NCBI GenBank assembly: GCA_017556705.1
Contig: JAFYMG010000006.1
Coordinates: 1-64,000, forward strand
Length of the DNA stretch: 64,000 nt
Reading direction: 5' to 3'
Source: Paludibacteraceae bacterium
GTDB taxonomy: Bacteria; Bacteroidota; Bacteroidia; Bacteroidales; Paludibacteraceae
Of this stretch, positions 34,373 through 42,204 are shown in pieces. Numbering within the stretch: the first letter of the stretch is position 1; every line of letters starts with the position of its first letter. The notes beneath the pieces were generated by a model. The model saw only the letters and a program-made list of their open reading frames with translations. It did no database searches and was not told the origin of the DNA. Made by a program: the position numbers and the translations under genes.

Positions 34373-34558
34373 ATGAAGCGCCTTCAGCTTGTTCTCGCTA
34401 CTGCATTGTGCATCTTCGGATGCACGATGCTGGTGGCAGGGTTTGTGACACCGCCAGTGGGCGAGATCCACCACTCGCTGTTGATAGCGTTTGGAGAAAT
34501 ACTGACATTCTCGGGTTCGCTTGTAGGGATTGACTATAAGTATAGATATAAGGAATAA
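34373..34558 (+). CDS. Holin-like two-helix membrane protein
   Basis: 61 residues with two predicted membrane helices (about 5-25 and 36-52) around a short loop (VTPPVGEIHHS) and a charged tail (KYRYKE). Size, topology and position before DUF5675 and spanin-like genes fit a small phage holin. Preceded by GAATTTTGAATT words (34343-34372), so the spacing from the previous gene is repeat-derived. Confidence 0.65.
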   Translation: MKRLQLVLATALCIFGCTMLVAGFVTPPVGEIHHSLLIAFGEILTFSGSLVGIDYKYRYKE

Positions 34559-34561
34559 TAT

Positions 34562-34735
34562 AAACGACAATTCTTGTCAATTAAGTTGTCAATTTATGAC
34601 AATTTTAGAAACAAAAATACGCCCTCTGAGAGGGCTATAAAAATAAATAAAAATCAGGGAAAATATTTTGTTGTTTGGGCAGAAGAATATAGCACGCTAT
34701 ATTAGTGCCCAACAACAAAATTATATTCTAAGAAA
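34562..34735 (+). other. Structured element shared with 7861-8035
   Basis: Four GACAATT/TTGTCAATT words, ACAAAAATACGCC, hairpin GCCCTC-TGA-GAGGGC, AAATCAGGGAAAAT, then an imperfect long inverted repeat with outer arms ATTTTGTTGTTTGGGCA and TGCCCAACAACAAAAT and inner arms AATATAGC/GCTATATT. It lies directly before the DUF5675 gene. Confidence 0.7.
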
Positions 34736-34745
34736 TGATGCGAAT

Positions 34746-35252
34746 ATGTATATACGATTGATACGAAATGAGGCAAAAGGGAATGCGATAACTGGGCGGC
34801 TGGTGATTGATGGCAGATGGTTCTGCAACACGCTGGAGCGCGTCGGGTATCAGATTCCTGCACTATGTTACCATGTAGCAGTGACACAATCGCCACGATT
34901 CAAACGATTACTTCCTATTGTGCAAAATGTACCACAACGAAGTGGGATACGCATACACAGAGGTAGTAAGCCAGAACATTCAAGCGGGTGCGTGCTGGTA
35001 GTGGCGGACAACACATTGCGCGGCAAGGGGATTGGACGAAGTGCGGCGGATGTGGAGAGAGAACTAACAAGTTTAATTCTAAAAGCACAACAAGAACATG
35101 AAGAGATTATTTTGGAAGTCAGCGACTTTCGTGCGGGTACTGAATATGGGTATAATCATCCTTGTGAGCGCGAGTTGCAGCAGTACGAAATCAATGCCCG
35201 TCGTGCAGAGCAACGATACTACGAGCTTCATCCAGAGGAGTGCAAGGGTTGA
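34746..35252 (+). CDS. DUF5675 family protein
   Basis: 168 residues from the ATG at 34746; an earlier in-frame start at 34668 would cross the inverted repeat and add an unlikely N-terminus. The pattern MYIRLIRNEAKGNAITGRL, then DGRWFCNTLERV, SGIRIHRGSKPEHSSGCVLV is typical of DUF5675. Family members are common in Bacteroidetes phages and islands, next to holins, and may act on the cell wall; activity is not proven. The 3' third overlaps the spanin-like gene by 155 bases in another frame. Confidence 0.82.
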   Translation: MYIRLIRNEAKGNAITGRLVIDGRWFCNTLERVGYQIPALCYHVAVTQSPRFKRLLPIVQNVPQRSGIRIHRGSKPEHSSGCVLVVADNTLRGKGIGRSAADVERELTSLILKAQQEHEEIILEVSDFRAGTEYGYNHPCERELQQYEINARRAEQRYYELHPEECKG

Positions 35253-35511
35253 TACCATTTATTTGCACGACAGCGTGTTTGTGAGTGAGAAACAGCGAGG
35301 TGATACGGTATATCTGACGCGCGTAGAATGGCGGGACAGATGGCGGACACGGGTGGAAAGAGATACGGTGATGGATGTGCGGGTGGAGAAAGAGGTGGTG
35401 CAACTACCGCCAGAGCGGTATGTGCCGAAGTTCTATAAGTGGTGCACGGGATTGCTATTGGCATTCCTCGTGCTGGCAATAGGACGCCTCGCGCTGAAGC
35501 GCTGGCTATAG
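35098..35511 (+). CDS. One-piece (u-)spanin-like lipoprotein
   Basis: 137 residues. The N-terminal signal ends in a lipobox (ILVSASC, Cys about residue 27). A polar periplasm-sized middle rich in TVYLTRVEWRDRW follows, and a C-terminal membrane span (about 112-131, WCTGLLLAFLVLAIGRL) closes the protein. A lipoprotein at one end and an inner-membrane anchor at the other is the layout of unimolecular spanins, which fuse inner and outer membrane in phage lysis. It overlaps the DUF5675 gene, as spanin genes often do. The last residues (LKRWL) and the stop come from a class A repeat. Confidence 0.65.
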   Translation: MKRLFWKSATFVRVLNMGIIILVSASCSSTKSMPVVQSNDTTSFIQRSARVDTIYLHDSVFVSEKQRGDTVYLTRVEWRDRWRTRVERDTVMDVRVEKEVVQLPPERYVPKFYKWCTGLLLAFLVLAIGRLALKRWL

Positions 35512-35562
35512 GACGCTACGCTATAGGTTATAGGCGAATACCCGCAGGCGGAACTGCGGGGC
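35478..35562 (+). repeat. Class A palindromic repeats at the end of the spanin-like gene
   Basis: CAATAGGACGCC, hairpin GCGC-TGAA-GCGC, CTATAGGACGCTACGCTATAGG words, then CCCGCAGGCGGAACTGCGGG. Confidence 0.8.
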
Positions 35563-35941
35563 TAAACAACTATCGGGAAGGAATATTCAGATCGAAGAGG
35601 AATGTTTTGGCAGACGAAACATGCTATAACACGCGAACGAAGTGAGCGGACATTAAAAAAATGGGCGAAATCTCGCGTTCGGCAACAAGGTCGCAATGAA
35701 TGTCGCTTGGCGACATTAGGCGACTTGTGCCTCCGCTCTCCCAAAAAAGTTACAGACTTTTTTGGGGACCCTATATAAATTGCAATCGGGAAACCAACTC
35801 TTTCTTTCATCGGATAGCAAGTATACACGAAGAGAGCCGCTGACAGAGCGGCTCTCTTTGCATATCCGCGCGTGTGCGCGTGTATTATATTATTGTCTTT
35901 CGGCATGCCATAAATCCAACAGCCGAAGGAATTTTGGCGGT
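35563..35941 (-). other. Region downstream of nqrF
   Basis: No gene. It holds GGCATGCCGAAAGAC, a bidirectional hairpin (35831-35841 with 35847-35857), GTATACTTGCTATCCGATG and TTGCCGAACGCGAGATTTCGCCC, which define the blocks copied at 8864-9075 and 22411-22613. An insert (about 35675-35776) between two of these parts is missing from the copies. Confidence 0.8.
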
Positions 35942-37213
35942 TTATCCGCCAAAATTATCAAACATGATCATGTCGTCCTCAACGCCCAAGGAGTGGAGCA
36001 AGTCAAGCACAGTCTTGGACATCATAGGAGGGCCGCACAAGTAGTACTCGATGTCCTCTGGAGCGTCGTGTTGCTTGAGGTAGGTGTCGCCCATTACTGG
36101 AGCAATGAAGCCAGGGGTGTATTTTACACCCAATGCATCAGCCTTAGGATCTGGACGGTCCAATGCCAAGTGGAAGTGGAAGTTAGGGAACTCCTTCTCC
36201 AACTCCAAGAAGTCCTCCAAGAAGAATACCTCGTCAATAGCACGGGCACCATAGAAGTAGTGCATTTCGCGATCTTTGGTCTTCAAAGTCTTCAACATGT
36301 GCATAATCTGAGCACGCAATGGAGCCATACCAGCACCACCACCGACCCAAATCATCTCGCGTTTGCTATCAAAGATAGGGTGGAAGTCGCCATAAGGACC
36401 TGACATAGTAACCTTATCACCTGGTTTGAGGTTGAAAATATAAGTTGAAGCAATACCACAAGGTACATCCATGAAACCAGGACCTTGCTCTTTTGGCTTG
36501 AATGGAGGAGTAGCGATACGCACAGTCAATGTGATGATATCACCCTCGTCTGGGTAGTTAGCCATAGAGTAAGCACGCACAGTTGCCTCGGTGTTCTTTT
36601 GTTTGAGGTCGAACAAACCGAACTTCTCCCAAGCTGGAACATACAAGTCGCCGATCAACTCACGATCGTAGTCTGCATACTTGATATCGTACTCTGGGAT
36701 AAGGATTTGTGCATAAGAACCTGGAACGAAGTCCATGTGCTCGCCTGGAGGCAAAGCCACTTTGAACTCCTTGATAAAGGTTGCCACGTTGCGGTTGCTG
36801 ATAACGGTGCACTCCCACTCTTTAACGCCGAGTACAGACTCGTCCATCTTGAGTTGCATGTCACCCTTCACCTTAACCTGGCAACCAAGACGCCAGTGCT
36901 CTTTTTGTTGTTTGCGGGTGAAGTGAACAGTCTCGGTAGGGAGGATCTCGCCACCACCTTCGAGCACTTGGCACTTACATTGACCGCAAGAACCCTTACC
37001 ACCACAAGCAGAAGGCAAGTGTACACCTGCTTCGCCCATAGCACCAAGCAAGGTACCACCAGCTGGTACATGATACTCTTTGTCGCCGTTGATAACGACT
37101 TTCACATCGCCTGAAGGAACCAAGTATTTCTTAGCTACCAACAGGATAATAACTAAGAGGAGAATTACAGCAAGGAAAACTCCTACAGATAATAAAATTG
37201 CAGTTACATTCAT
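35942..37213 (-). CDS. nqrF: Na+-translocating NADH:quinone reductase subunit F
   Basis: 423 residues, normal length. One N-terminal membrane helix, a 2Fe-2S ferredoxin domain (LPSACGGKGSCGQCKC with the fourth cysteine in RLGCQVK), an FAD domain (RAYSMANYPDEG) and an NADH domain ([27 protein letters not shown]). It takes electrons from NADH and passes them into the complex. Last gene of the nqrABCDEF operon. Partial copies of its 3' end occur at 8.8, 21.6 and 22.2 kb, and accessory DNA lies directly beyond its terminator. Confidence 0.97.
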   Translation of the reverse strand: MNVTAILLSVGVFLAVILLLVIILLVAKKYLVPSGDVKVVINGDKEYHVPAGGTLLGAMGEAGVHLPSACGGKGSCGQCKCQVLEGGGEILPTETVHFTRKQQKEHWRLGCQVKVKGDMQLKMDESVLGVKEWECTVISNRNVATFIKEFKVALPPGEHMDFVPGSYAQILIPEYDIKYADYDRELIGDLYVPAWEKFGLFDLKQKNTEATVRAYSMANYPDEGDIITLTVRIATPPFKPKEQGPGFMDVPCGIASTYIFNLKPGDKVTMSGPYGDFHPIFDSKREMIWVGGGAGMAPLRAQIMHMLKTLKTKDREMHYFYGARAIDEVFFLEDFLELEKEFPNFHFHLALDRPDPKADALGVKYTPGFIAPVMGDTYLKQHDAPEDIEYYLCGPPMMSKTVLDLLHSLGVEDDMIMFDNFGG

Positions 37214-37229
37214 TGTTATTCCCTCCTAA

Positions 37230-37838
37230 TTAAATGTTAAGACCTGAGAAGCACATAAATGCCAATGCCATCAAACCTACAACGATAAAGGTGATACCCA
37301 ATCCTTGCAATGGCTTTGGTACATCGTTATACTCCATCTTCTCGCGGATACCAGCGAGGCACACGATAGCCATCAACCATCCGATACCTGAACCACCCGC
37401 ATAAGCAAACGCGTCACCGAGGTTAGCGATAGCTTTTACATTCTCTGGCTCAAGCAAGATACGTTGTTGCATGAAGAGCGCACCACCCATGATCGCACAG
37501 TTAACGGCAATCAAAGGCAAGAAAATACCGAGCGAAGCATAGAGCGATGGAGAGAACTTCTCCACGATCATCTCTACGAGTTGCACGATAGCTGCAATCA
37601 CCGCGATAAAGAGGATGAAAGACAAGTAACCCAAGCCGAGTGGATTGAGCACATGCACTTGCAGCAGATAGTTAACTGGCAATGTGATGAGCAACACGAA
37701 GGTTACTGCCACACCCAAGCCAGCACTGGTTTTCACATTCTTGGACACAGCCAAGTACGAACACATACCCAAGAAGTATGCGAAGATCATGTTGTCAGCA
37801 AAAATGCTGCGAACAAAAAGACTTATTGCGTGTTCCAT
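37230..37838 (-). CDS. nqrE: Na+-NQR subunit E
   Basis: 202 residues with six membrane helices, homologous in pattern to NqrD and to RnfA ([20 protein letters not shown], with the cysteine that helps bind the intramembrane iron centre). Sixteen bases before nqrF; the nqrD stop is two bases upstream. Confidence 0.96.
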   Translation of the reverse strand: MEHAISLFVRSIFADNMIFAYFLGMCSYLAVSKNVKTSAGLGVAVTFVLLITLPVNYLLQVHVLNPLGLGYLSFILFIAVIAAIVQLVEMIVEKFSPSLYASLGIFLPLIAVNCAIMGGALFMQQRILLEPENVKAIANLGDAFAYAGGSGIGWLMAIVCLAGIREKMEYNDVPKPLQGLGITFIVVGLMALAFMCFSGLNI

Positions 37839-37840
37839 AA

Positions 37841-38473
37841 TTATTTAACCTCCTTATTAAGGCCGCGATGAGCCCAGATTATACCTCCTACGATAATCAA
37901 CGCCATCGCTGGCATCATCATCATACCACAGTTCTCATAGAAACCTCCGTTAGCTACATACCAGCTCTCTGGAATGATACGGAAGCCGAGCAAAGTGCCC
38001 GCACCCAACAACTCACGAACGAAAGCTACCATCACAAGGATAATAGCATAGCCGAAACCGTTGCCAAGACCATCGAGGAAGGAATCCCACACCTTGTTGG
38101 TCATAGCGAAGGCCTCGAGACGGCCCATGAGAATACAGTTGGTAATAATCAATCCGATATATACGCTCAATTGCATCGCCACATCATAAGCAAAAGCCTT
38201 CAAGACCTCGCTCACGAGGGTAACCAATGCAGCAACTACCACCAATTGGATGATGATACGAATACGCATTGGGATGGTATTACGAATCAATGAGATAATC
38301 ACGTTAGCCATAGCCACGATGATAGTAACGGCAATACCCATTACCAATGCTGGCTTAAGCTGAACGGTAACAGCGAGTGCAGAGCAAATACCCAACACTT
38401 GAACAACCACAGGGTTGTTGATGTTCAGAGGACCAAACAGCACCTCTTTCGTTTTTTGTGATAAAAATGCCAT
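37841..38473 (-). CDS. nqrD: Na+-NQR subunit D
   Basis: 210 residues, six membrane helices. [18 protein letters not shown] carries the conserved cysteine of the NqrD/RnfE group, followed by [16 protein letters not shown]. With NqrE it forms the intramembrane iron site of the pump. Spaced two bases from nqrC and nqrE. Confidence 0.96.
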   Translation of the reverse strand: MAFLSQKTKEVLFGPLNINNPVVVQVLGICSALAVTVQLKPALVMGIAVTIIVAMANVIISLIRNTIPMRIRIIIQLVVVAALVTLVSEVLKAFAYDVAMQLSVYIGLIITNCILMGRLEAFAMTNKVWDSFLDGLGNGFGYAIILVMVAFVRELLGAGTLLGFRIIPESWYVANGGFYENCGMMMMPAMALIIVGGIIWAHRGLNKEVK

Positions 38474-38475
38474 AA

Positions 38476-39402
38476 TTACTCCTCCGATTTCTTAGTTGTT
38501 ATTACAATAGCTCCATCTTTGGCTGCTTCACCATAGGTAGCAACCGCAATAGAGTCCTTCAATACGGTAATATGCTCAATGGTAGCAGGATCAATAGCCT
38601 CAAGTTCGCCCTCGTAAACTTCTCCGTCCAAAAGAACAAAAGCAGTTTTAACATATACATTAGAATCCTCATTCAAGAACTCAGCATACTCAGCGAGATT
38701 GGTAGCAATCATGGTGCTAACGCCGTCGCAAGTGATAGTAGCACCAGAGAGTGCATCTACTTGCTCTTGGCCTTCAGCCATCTTACCTGCCTTGAGGACA
38801 GCCACAGATACTACTTCGCCAGCCGCATTGCGGATGTGCTTGCCGAAGAACTGAGTGCGGAACTTCTCGGTCACGATCTCAGCACCAAGACCTGGAGTCT
38901 CAGACTCGTGGTTGAAGTTGACACCATAGATAGTGTTCTTGTCTGCATCCAATGCCAAGTAACCACCAATACCGCCCCAAAGACCCGCACCGTGGAGTTT
39001 GAGAACATACTTGGTATTGCCCTCGATGTTAGCTACAAACACAGGTGCACCATTTACATCAATGGTGTCATTAACCAAAGAGAGGTAGAGCGCAGCAGGA
39101 TCGGTGTTGTCGTAGTTTTGGTTGAGTGCTACAAGGATTTGCTTTTGTTGGTCAAGCAAACGGTTCGCCTCTTGACGAGGGCTGAGCACTTGGCTTACCA
39201 ATGCGAGCAATACAGCCACGATTACCACGATGATCGATGCATAAACGATGGTATATACATTGCTGTTGGTGTCCAAACCTTTTTTCTTCTCTTCTACAAA
39301 GACGCCAGATTGTTTGCATACAGGGCAAACCTCAGGTGCCTTATCGCCGTTGTGAACATAGCCACAAACGGAACATACAAATTTCTTCTGTGCCATATTC
39401 AT
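38476..39402 (-). CDS. nqrC: Na+-NQR subunit C with rubredoxin-like N-terminus and receptor-plug-like C-terminus
   Basis: 308 residues, about 50-80 longer than usual. Residues 1-40 are a rubredoxin-like zinc/iron knuckle (CSVCGYVHNG...CPVCKQSG) before the normal membrane helix (about 48-72). The core has the covalent-FMN site SGATITCDG (Thr about 218). The last 50 residues (EAIDPATIEHITVLKDSIAV, TYGEAAKDGAIVITTKK) match the plug segment of SusC-type receptors. The start overlaps the nqrB stop (TAATG). Subunit C normally carries one FMN in electron transfer; the role of the added ends is unknown. Confidence 0.95.
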   Translation of the reverse strand: MNMAQKKFVCSVCGYVHNGDKAPEVCPVCKQSGVFVEEKKKGLDTNSNVYTIVYASIIVVIVAVLLALVSQVLSPRQEANRLLDQQKQILVALNQNYDNTDPAALYLSLVNDTIDVNGAPVFVANIEGNTKYVLKLHGAGLWGGIGGYLALDADKNTIYGVNFNHESETPGLGAEIVTEKFRTQFFGKHIRNAAGEVVSVAVLKAGKMAEGQEQVDALSGATITCDGVSTMIATNLAEYAEFLNEDSNVYVKTAFVLLDGEVYEGELEAIDPATIEHITVLKDSIAVATYGEAAKDGAIVITTKKSEE

Positions 39403-40607
39403 TAGTTTTTAGCGCGATTCATACGTTTTTTGATATTCACTTGCACTACGCACCAGTCGATGAGTGGAGCAAAAGCGTTCATGAGGAGGATAGCCAACAT
39501 CATACCCTCTGGATAACCAGGGTTGAGAACGCGGATCACCACAGCCATGAAACCGATCAATGCACCATAAATCCACTTACCGCACTCGGTACGAGCAGAG
39601 GTAACAGGGTCAGTAGCCATGAAGACAGCACCGAACATGAAACCACCTGTAATGAGGTGCATGTACCATGGGTAGTTAGCCGCAGCAGTCTCTGCACCAA
39701 ATTGGTTGAAGAGCCAAGCAGTCAATGCACCACCTGCGAAGATGCTAAGCATAGTCTTCCAGCTTGCAACGCCAGTCACGATGAGCAATGCAGCACCGAG
39801 CAAGATCGCCCAGCAGCAAGTCTCACCAATAGAACCTGGGATAAGACCATTGAAAGCAGTCCAGAAGTCCACAGGCATGAGGTTAGCTTCAGTAGAAGTA
39901 GCGATTTGGGTGAGTGGGGTAGCACCAGAGAAACCATCTACGAGGGTTTGTCCGTTGTCCCAACCCCAAGTACCTTCGGTACGAACGAAGCACTTGTCGC
40001 CAGTCATATGGGTAGGATAAGCAAAGAAGAGGAACGCACGCGCGATGAGAGCCACGTTGAAGATGTTGTAACCAGTACCGCCGAAGATCTCCTTAGCGAA
40101 GATAACTGCGAAAGCAGTAGCTACAGCCACCATCCAAAGTGGGGTGTTGATTGGCACGATAAGTGGAATAATCATACCAGAAACGAGGAAGCCCTCTTGA
40201 ATCTCTTCTTTCTTCCATTGTGCTACGGTGAACTCGATGCCGAGACCAGTTACGTAGCTAACGATGATATATGGCAATACAGCCAATGCTCCAAACGCAA
40301 ATGCCTTCCAGAACAATGCGCAGGTCATAGCACCACGCACCAACTCGCCTGTAGCCAGGAAGTGTTGGTAACCTACGTTGAACATACCGAAGAGCAATGC
40401 AGGTATCAATGCCAATACCACAATAATCATGGTTCGCTTGCTATCTGCACCATCGTGGATCTGCGAACCGATGCGCTTTGCTGTGGTGTTTGGGGTAAAG
40501 AGGAAAGTGTCAAAACCATCAAACAACGAGTGCAGCGCACTCAACTTGCCACCTTCTGAGAAGGTAGGACGAAGTTTCTCTACTATGTTATGTAATTTCT
40601 TAAGCAT
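39402..40607 (-). CDS. nqrB: Na+-NQR subunit B
   Basis: 401 residues from the ATG at 40607, overlapping the nqrA stop (TGATG); a GTG one codon upstream is also possible. Ten or so membrane helices, with the covalent-FMN motif DGFSGATPLTQIA in the loop. NqrB holds riboflavin and FMN and forms the sodium path with NqrD/E. Confidence 0.97.
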   Translation of the reverse strand: MLKKLHNIVEKLRPTFSEGGKLSALHSLFDGFDTFLFTPNTTAKRIGSQIHDGADSKRTMIIVVLALIPALLFGMFNVGYQHFLATGELVRGAMTCALFWKAFAFGALAVLPYIIVSYVTGLGIEFTVAQWKKEEIQEGFLVSGMIIPLIVPINTPLWMVAVATAFAVIFAKEIFGGTGYNIFNVALIARAFLFFAYPTHMTGDKCFVRTEGTWGWDNGQTLVDGFSGATPLTQIATSTEANLMPVDFWTAFNGLIPGSIGETCCWAILLGAALLIVTGVASWKTMLSIFAGGALTAWLFNQFGAETAAANYPWYMHLITGGFMFGAVFMATDPVTSARTECGKWIYGALIGFMAVVIRVLNPGYPEGMMLAILLMNAFAPLIDWCVVQVNIKKRMNRAKN

Positions 40608-41959
40608 CACTCAATCTCCTTTTTTAAGTTATCTAATGCGGCACGCACGATAGCCTGAATAGGCATCTTGCTGGTGCAGACATACTCGCAAAGTGCGAAG
40701 TCCTCTGGTGCTACTTCGTATGCACCGAGTTGCTCCATGCTGTCGAGATTACCTGCAATCATTGCCTTGATCAAATACTCAGGATAGATATCCATTGGGA
40801 ACACCTTGTCGTACTCACCGCTCACGATGATTGCGCGGCGACCACCTTTCAATCGAGCATCCCAATTGTATTTCTTCTTGCCGAAGAGCCATTCCATGAG
40901 TCCACAGTTGATCATTTTAGCTGGATCTGCGTTGCCGACGTTGAAGTCGTTGAGGCGTGGCATGATCCATCCCATAAATTCTATCGCATCATCTCCCTCT
41001 GCAACCACGGTATATTGGTTGTCGTAGATGGATACCATCTCGTTCATAGTCACTTGGTGACCGCTGAGTGGGTTACCTGCGATGAGACGAGCGTTGCAGC
41101 CCTTGTGTACATTGCTGGTGAAGATTGCGCTGAGTGGCATACCTGGCAATACGTTGTAGTATTGTGCACCGCTGGCGAGAGGACCTGTGAGAGCCACTTT
41201 CTTTTGCATGTCCACGATACCCTTGGTAAAGAGGCGACCGATGAGTGCGAGGTCTTGGATGTTGATGGTCCAAACTGTCTCGCCCTTAGCGATAGGCGCT
41301 ACGTGGTTGATTTGTACACCTACGTTGCCTGCTGGGTGAGCGCCGCAAACCTCGTACTTCTCGCAGTTGCTAAGCCCACGGAAAGCAGGAGCAGTAGCAC
41401 CTGCCTTGATACCTACGTACACTGGTGCGATGGTAGCAAGGGCGTTCACGGCTGCTTGCAAGAGAGCACCTTGACCGCTGAGCACCCACTCGTAGTTTGG
41501 CGCTGCAGGAGCACTGTCGAAGGTTGAGATGAAGATGGCCTTAGGTTGCTTGCTAGGGAGAGCAATGCAATCGTAAGGACGTTGCTTAATGAGTGCCCAA
41601 AGACCAGATTGGAGCAAAAGCGCCTTAGCGTCTTGCTTGAGGTCGAAGGACTCATACTCAATCGTAGCATCGGCTTCGATGTCAATAGACATCACCTTGC
41701 GGCGCTCGCCACGTACAATGGCTACCACCTTACCGCTAACAGGCGATGTGAAGAGCATCTCAGCAAATGCCTTGTCGTGGAAGAGAGGAGTACCCGCTTT
41801 CACGCTGTCGCCTTCGCGGACCATGAGTTTTGGGGTCACGCCAGCGAAATGGTCTGGTACGATGTGGAACACTGCAGGGCGATTCACACTACCGAGTGTC
41901 AACGCTGCCGCTCCGTCAAATGGGATGTCCAAACCACGTTTCAGTTGGATTTGTTGCAT
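40607..41959 (-). CDS. nqrA: Na+-NQR subunit A
   Basis: 450 residues, soluble, normal length. Begins QLKRGLDIPFDGAA and has the lipoyl-like segment with GDSVKAGTPLFHDKAF typical of NqrA/RnfC, plus the quinone-site region. First gene of the six-gene operon, promoter at 42012-42019. NqrA is the peripheral subunit that binds ubiquinone or menaquinone. Confidence 0.97.
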   Translation of the reverse strand: MQQIQLKRGLDIPFDGAAALTLGSVNRPAVFHIVPDHFAGVTPKLMVREGDSVKAGTPLFHDKAFAEMLFTSPVSGKVVAIVRGERRKVMSIDIEADATIEYESFDLKQDAKALLLQSGLWALIKQRPYDCIALPSKQPKAIFISTFDSAPAAPNYEWVLSGQGALLQAAVNALATIAPVYVGIKAGATAPAFRGLSNCEKYEVCGAHPAGNVGVQINHVAPIAKGETVWTINIQDLALIGRLFTKGIVDMQKKVALTGPLASGAQYYNVLPGMPLSAIFTSNVHKGCNARLIAGNPLSGHQVTMNEMVSIYDNQYTVVAEGDDAIEFMGWIMPRLNDFNVGNADPAKMINCGLMEWLFGKKKYNWDARLKGGRRAIIVSGEYDKVFPMDIYPEYLIKAMIAGNLDSMEQLGAYEVAPEDFALCEYVCTSKMPIQAIVRAALDNLKKEIE

Positions 41960-42011
41960 GATGTTAATTGTTTTATTGTTAGTTTACTTGTTTTGCCGTT
42001 CTAAAAGCGTG

Positions 42012-42019
42012 CAAAGTTA
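42012..42019 (-). promoter_or_regulatory. nqrA: Promoter TAacTTTG of the nqr operon
   Basis: Minus-strand TTTGTATATATC, eight A, GCAG, TAACTTTGC, about 50 bases before the nqrA start. Confidence 0.7.
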
Positions 42020-42116
42020 CTGCTTTTTTTTGATATATACAAATTTATTTGTACCTTAACAAAATTTTCATAAAAAAAACATATCTACTGCTCAAAATGG
42101 CGGGTACTTACACGAA

Positions 42117-42140
42117 CAAAGGCAGCCGAAACTGCCTTTG
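42117..42140 (-). terminator. Terminator of the BspA-like genes
   Basis: CAAAGGCAG paired with CTGCCTTTG across a 6-base loop, followed on the minus strand by TTCGTG; 65 bases after the lipoprotein stop. Confidence 0.65.
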
Positions 42141-42204
42141 GGTTTGTAGTTGGTTTGTTATCTGAATATTCGCAGTAGGGGCTTGATGGTTTTAGCGCTC
42201 TAGT

